Shown here piece after piece: positions 5,574-6,270 of a stretch of DNA of 6,270 bases. The notes under the pieces are model-generated. The model was not told the origin of the DNA and did no database searches. It saw nothing but the letters and a program-made list of their open reading frames with translations. Both the position numbers and the translations under genes were made by a program. Location of the stretch: positions 1 to 6,270 of the forward strand of contig NZMN01000004.1 of NCBI GenBank assembly GCA_002694525.1, in the 5' to 3' direction. Position 1 is the first letter of the stretch, and each line of letters begins with the position of its first letter. The DNA is from Methanobacteriota archaeon. Lineage in GTDB: Archaea > Thermoplasmatota > Poseidoniia > Poseidoniales > Poseidoniaceae.

Positions 5574-6107
5574 CTCCATGCGCGTGTAGGCCAGACCGCC
5601 TACACCGACCAGAGCGAACAGGAAGTAGGCCACAAAGCTCGCTTGAAGATGAACCGAGTAGGTCAGGTTCACATCGGTGCCAGCAGGGAGTCCATCGTCC
5701 ATGGTCCCGATGCCTGCGAAGTGAACGCCTGGCTCAACCGTCCAAGAAAAGCCGGCATCTCCGTCGGTTCCTGCGGCCAACATGTCGGAGTCGTACGGGG
5801 TGCAAGCGGTCGTGGAACCACCGTTGACAAGTCCGATGGGAATTGACTCACAACGGTCCTTTTCATCTTCATCGACAATGACGACGTAAATGTCATCTCG
5901 ATCCCACGTCAGCGTCAATTCCGCCGAAATGAACGTCGCAAGACCGTTTTCAGGAAGTGCCTCGTCGCCAAAGAACGTCTTCTCAGGCACGTTTGGAGTC
6001 GGAACGTCGTTGACCTCTCCGTCAAGGGTCAGGCCGATCGTTCCCAAAAGAACCAACACAACCGCAGCAGCGACCAACCCGTAGCCAATCTTCTCTTGCT
6101 TCCTCAT
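5571..6107 (-). CDS. Membrane-anchored protein with extracytoplasmic domain and two TM segments
   Basis: A 178-residue protein of unknown function. The start RKQEK followed by a hydrophobic stretch (about residues 8-28) fits an uncleaved signal anchor with a cytosolic N-terminus. An acidic domain (about 29-155) follows, probably beta-rich, with segments such as LTLTWDRDDIYVVIVDED and DVNLTYSVHL. A second hydrophobic segment (about 156-174) is followed by a short cytosolic YTRME tail. C86 and C102 could form a disulfide outside the membrane, and NLT at 147-149 is a possible N-glycosylation site. The high Asp/Glu content fits an extracellular domain in seawater. The ATG at 6107 is supported by an SD-like site. 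Upstream, 40 bp away, is the tail of another minus-strand gene, probably in the same operon. I do not recognise the family. Confidence 0.85.
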   Translation of the reverse strand: MRKQEKIGYGLVAAAVVLVLLGTIGLTLDGEVNDVPTPNVPEKTFFGDEALPENGLATFISAELTLTWDRDDIYVVIVDEDEKDRCESIPIGLVNGGSTTACTPYDSDMLAAGTDGDAGFSWTVEPGVHFAGIGTMDDGLPAGTDVNLTYSVHLQASFVAYFLFALVGVGGLAYTRME

Positions 6108-6113
6108 GCTCAG

Positions 6114-6121
6114 TCACCACC
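6114..6121 (-). promoter_or_regulatory. Shine-Dalgarno-like site for the membrane protein gene
   Basis: GGTGGTGA on the minus strand lies six bases before the ATG at 6107 and closely resembles the GGAGGTGA consensus. It supports this start and fits an internal operon gene translated from a leader. An upstream TTTTGAAC (6134-6127) could also be a promoter patch. Confidence 0.5.
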
Positions 6122-6147
6122 GAGGAGTTCAAAACGGCCGTGCAGCG

Positions 6148-6270
6148 TCAGTCATCGTCCGACTTTCGCTTCACGGTTCGGCGCTTCACCGGTGCCTTTC
6201 GTGGGGCAGCACGACGGCCGACTTTGCGCACGGGACGCTTCTTGGGCTCGTCGTCGTCGTCGTCATCATC
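6148..6270 (-). CDS. C-terminal 40 residues of a protein with an Asp run and Lys/Arg-rich tail (runs off right edge)
   Basis: A frame open from the right edge ends in TGA at 6150-6148. It encodes seven Asp and one Glu, then about 29 residues packed with Lys, Arg, Pro, Ala and Val (for example KKRPVRKVGRR and VKRRTVKRK), and ends in SDDD. The switch from acidic to basic is typical of disordered, nucleic-acid-binding tails, and the codon pattern (GAC/AAG/CGT) fits coding DNA. The body of the protein is outside the window, so its function is unknown; a DNA- or RNA-binding protein is inference. The membrane protein gene begins 40 bp downstream on the same strand. Confidence 0.72.
   Translation of the reverse strand, partial: DDDDDDDEPKKRPVRKVGRRAAPRKAPVKRRTVKRKSDDD
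6248..6270. repeat. Trinucleotide run (TCG/TCA) encoding poly-Asp
   Basis: Five TCG followed by TCA TCA TC on the plus strand make a short tandem repeat that continues to the window edge. On the minus strand it reads GAT/GAC codons of the Asp run in the partial gene. Such runs can change length in multiples of a codon without shifting the frame. Confidence 0.6.

Overview
The window looks like chromosomal DNA from a GC-rich, probably marine euryarchaeon; Marine Group II (Candidatus Poseidoniales) is my best guess from the feel of the proteins, not from any search. Archaeal signs: the phosphoglycerate kinase is of the archaeal type (HQSRPG and GPSGVFE motifs), the tRNA-Thr has U73 and no encoded CCA, several genes have A/T-rich TATA-like patches about 26 bases before the start codon with no convincing ribosome binding site, and the secreted/membrane protein is acidic.

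Left part (1-2749, all on the minus strand, so read from right to left): a beta-class DNA methyltransferase (1793-2749), an M24 family Xaa-Pro peptidase (463-1743), a small Cys/His protein whose ATG overlaps the peptidase stop (203-466), and the N-terminal 50 codons of a further helical protein that runs off the left edge (1-150). The methyltransferase starts divergently from phosphoglycerate kinase across a 141-bp gap that holds both putative promoters and a 10-bp palindrome.

Middle and right part: phosphoglycerate kinase pgk (2891-4153, plus) ends three bases from the 3' end of a tRNA-Thr(CGU) gene on the minus strand (4157-4229). An amidohydrolase of the 5-methylthioadenosine/S-adenosylhomocysteine deaminase and chlorohydrolase family follows (4314-5570, plus). 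Its stop codon abuts the stop codon of a two-TM, extracytoplasmic-domain protein on the minus strand (5571-6107), the two forming TGATCA. Upstream of that gene lies the C-terminal tail of another minus-strand gene (6148-6270), with seven aspartates followed by a strongly Lys/Arg-rich tail.

Most of the window is ordinary, tightly packed housekeeping or core-genome DNA: central glycolysis/gluconeogenesis, peptide turnover, a tRNA, a possible SAM-cycle or nucleoside deaminase, and an apparently solitary DNA methyltransferase. I see no mobile element, CRISPR array or phage gene, and no convincing new multi-gene system. The items most worth a second look are the coupled small Cys/His protein, the compressed C-terminus of the amidohydrolase, the acidic-plus-basic tail at the right edge, and the apparent split between leaderless first genes and Shine-Dalgarno-led internal genes.
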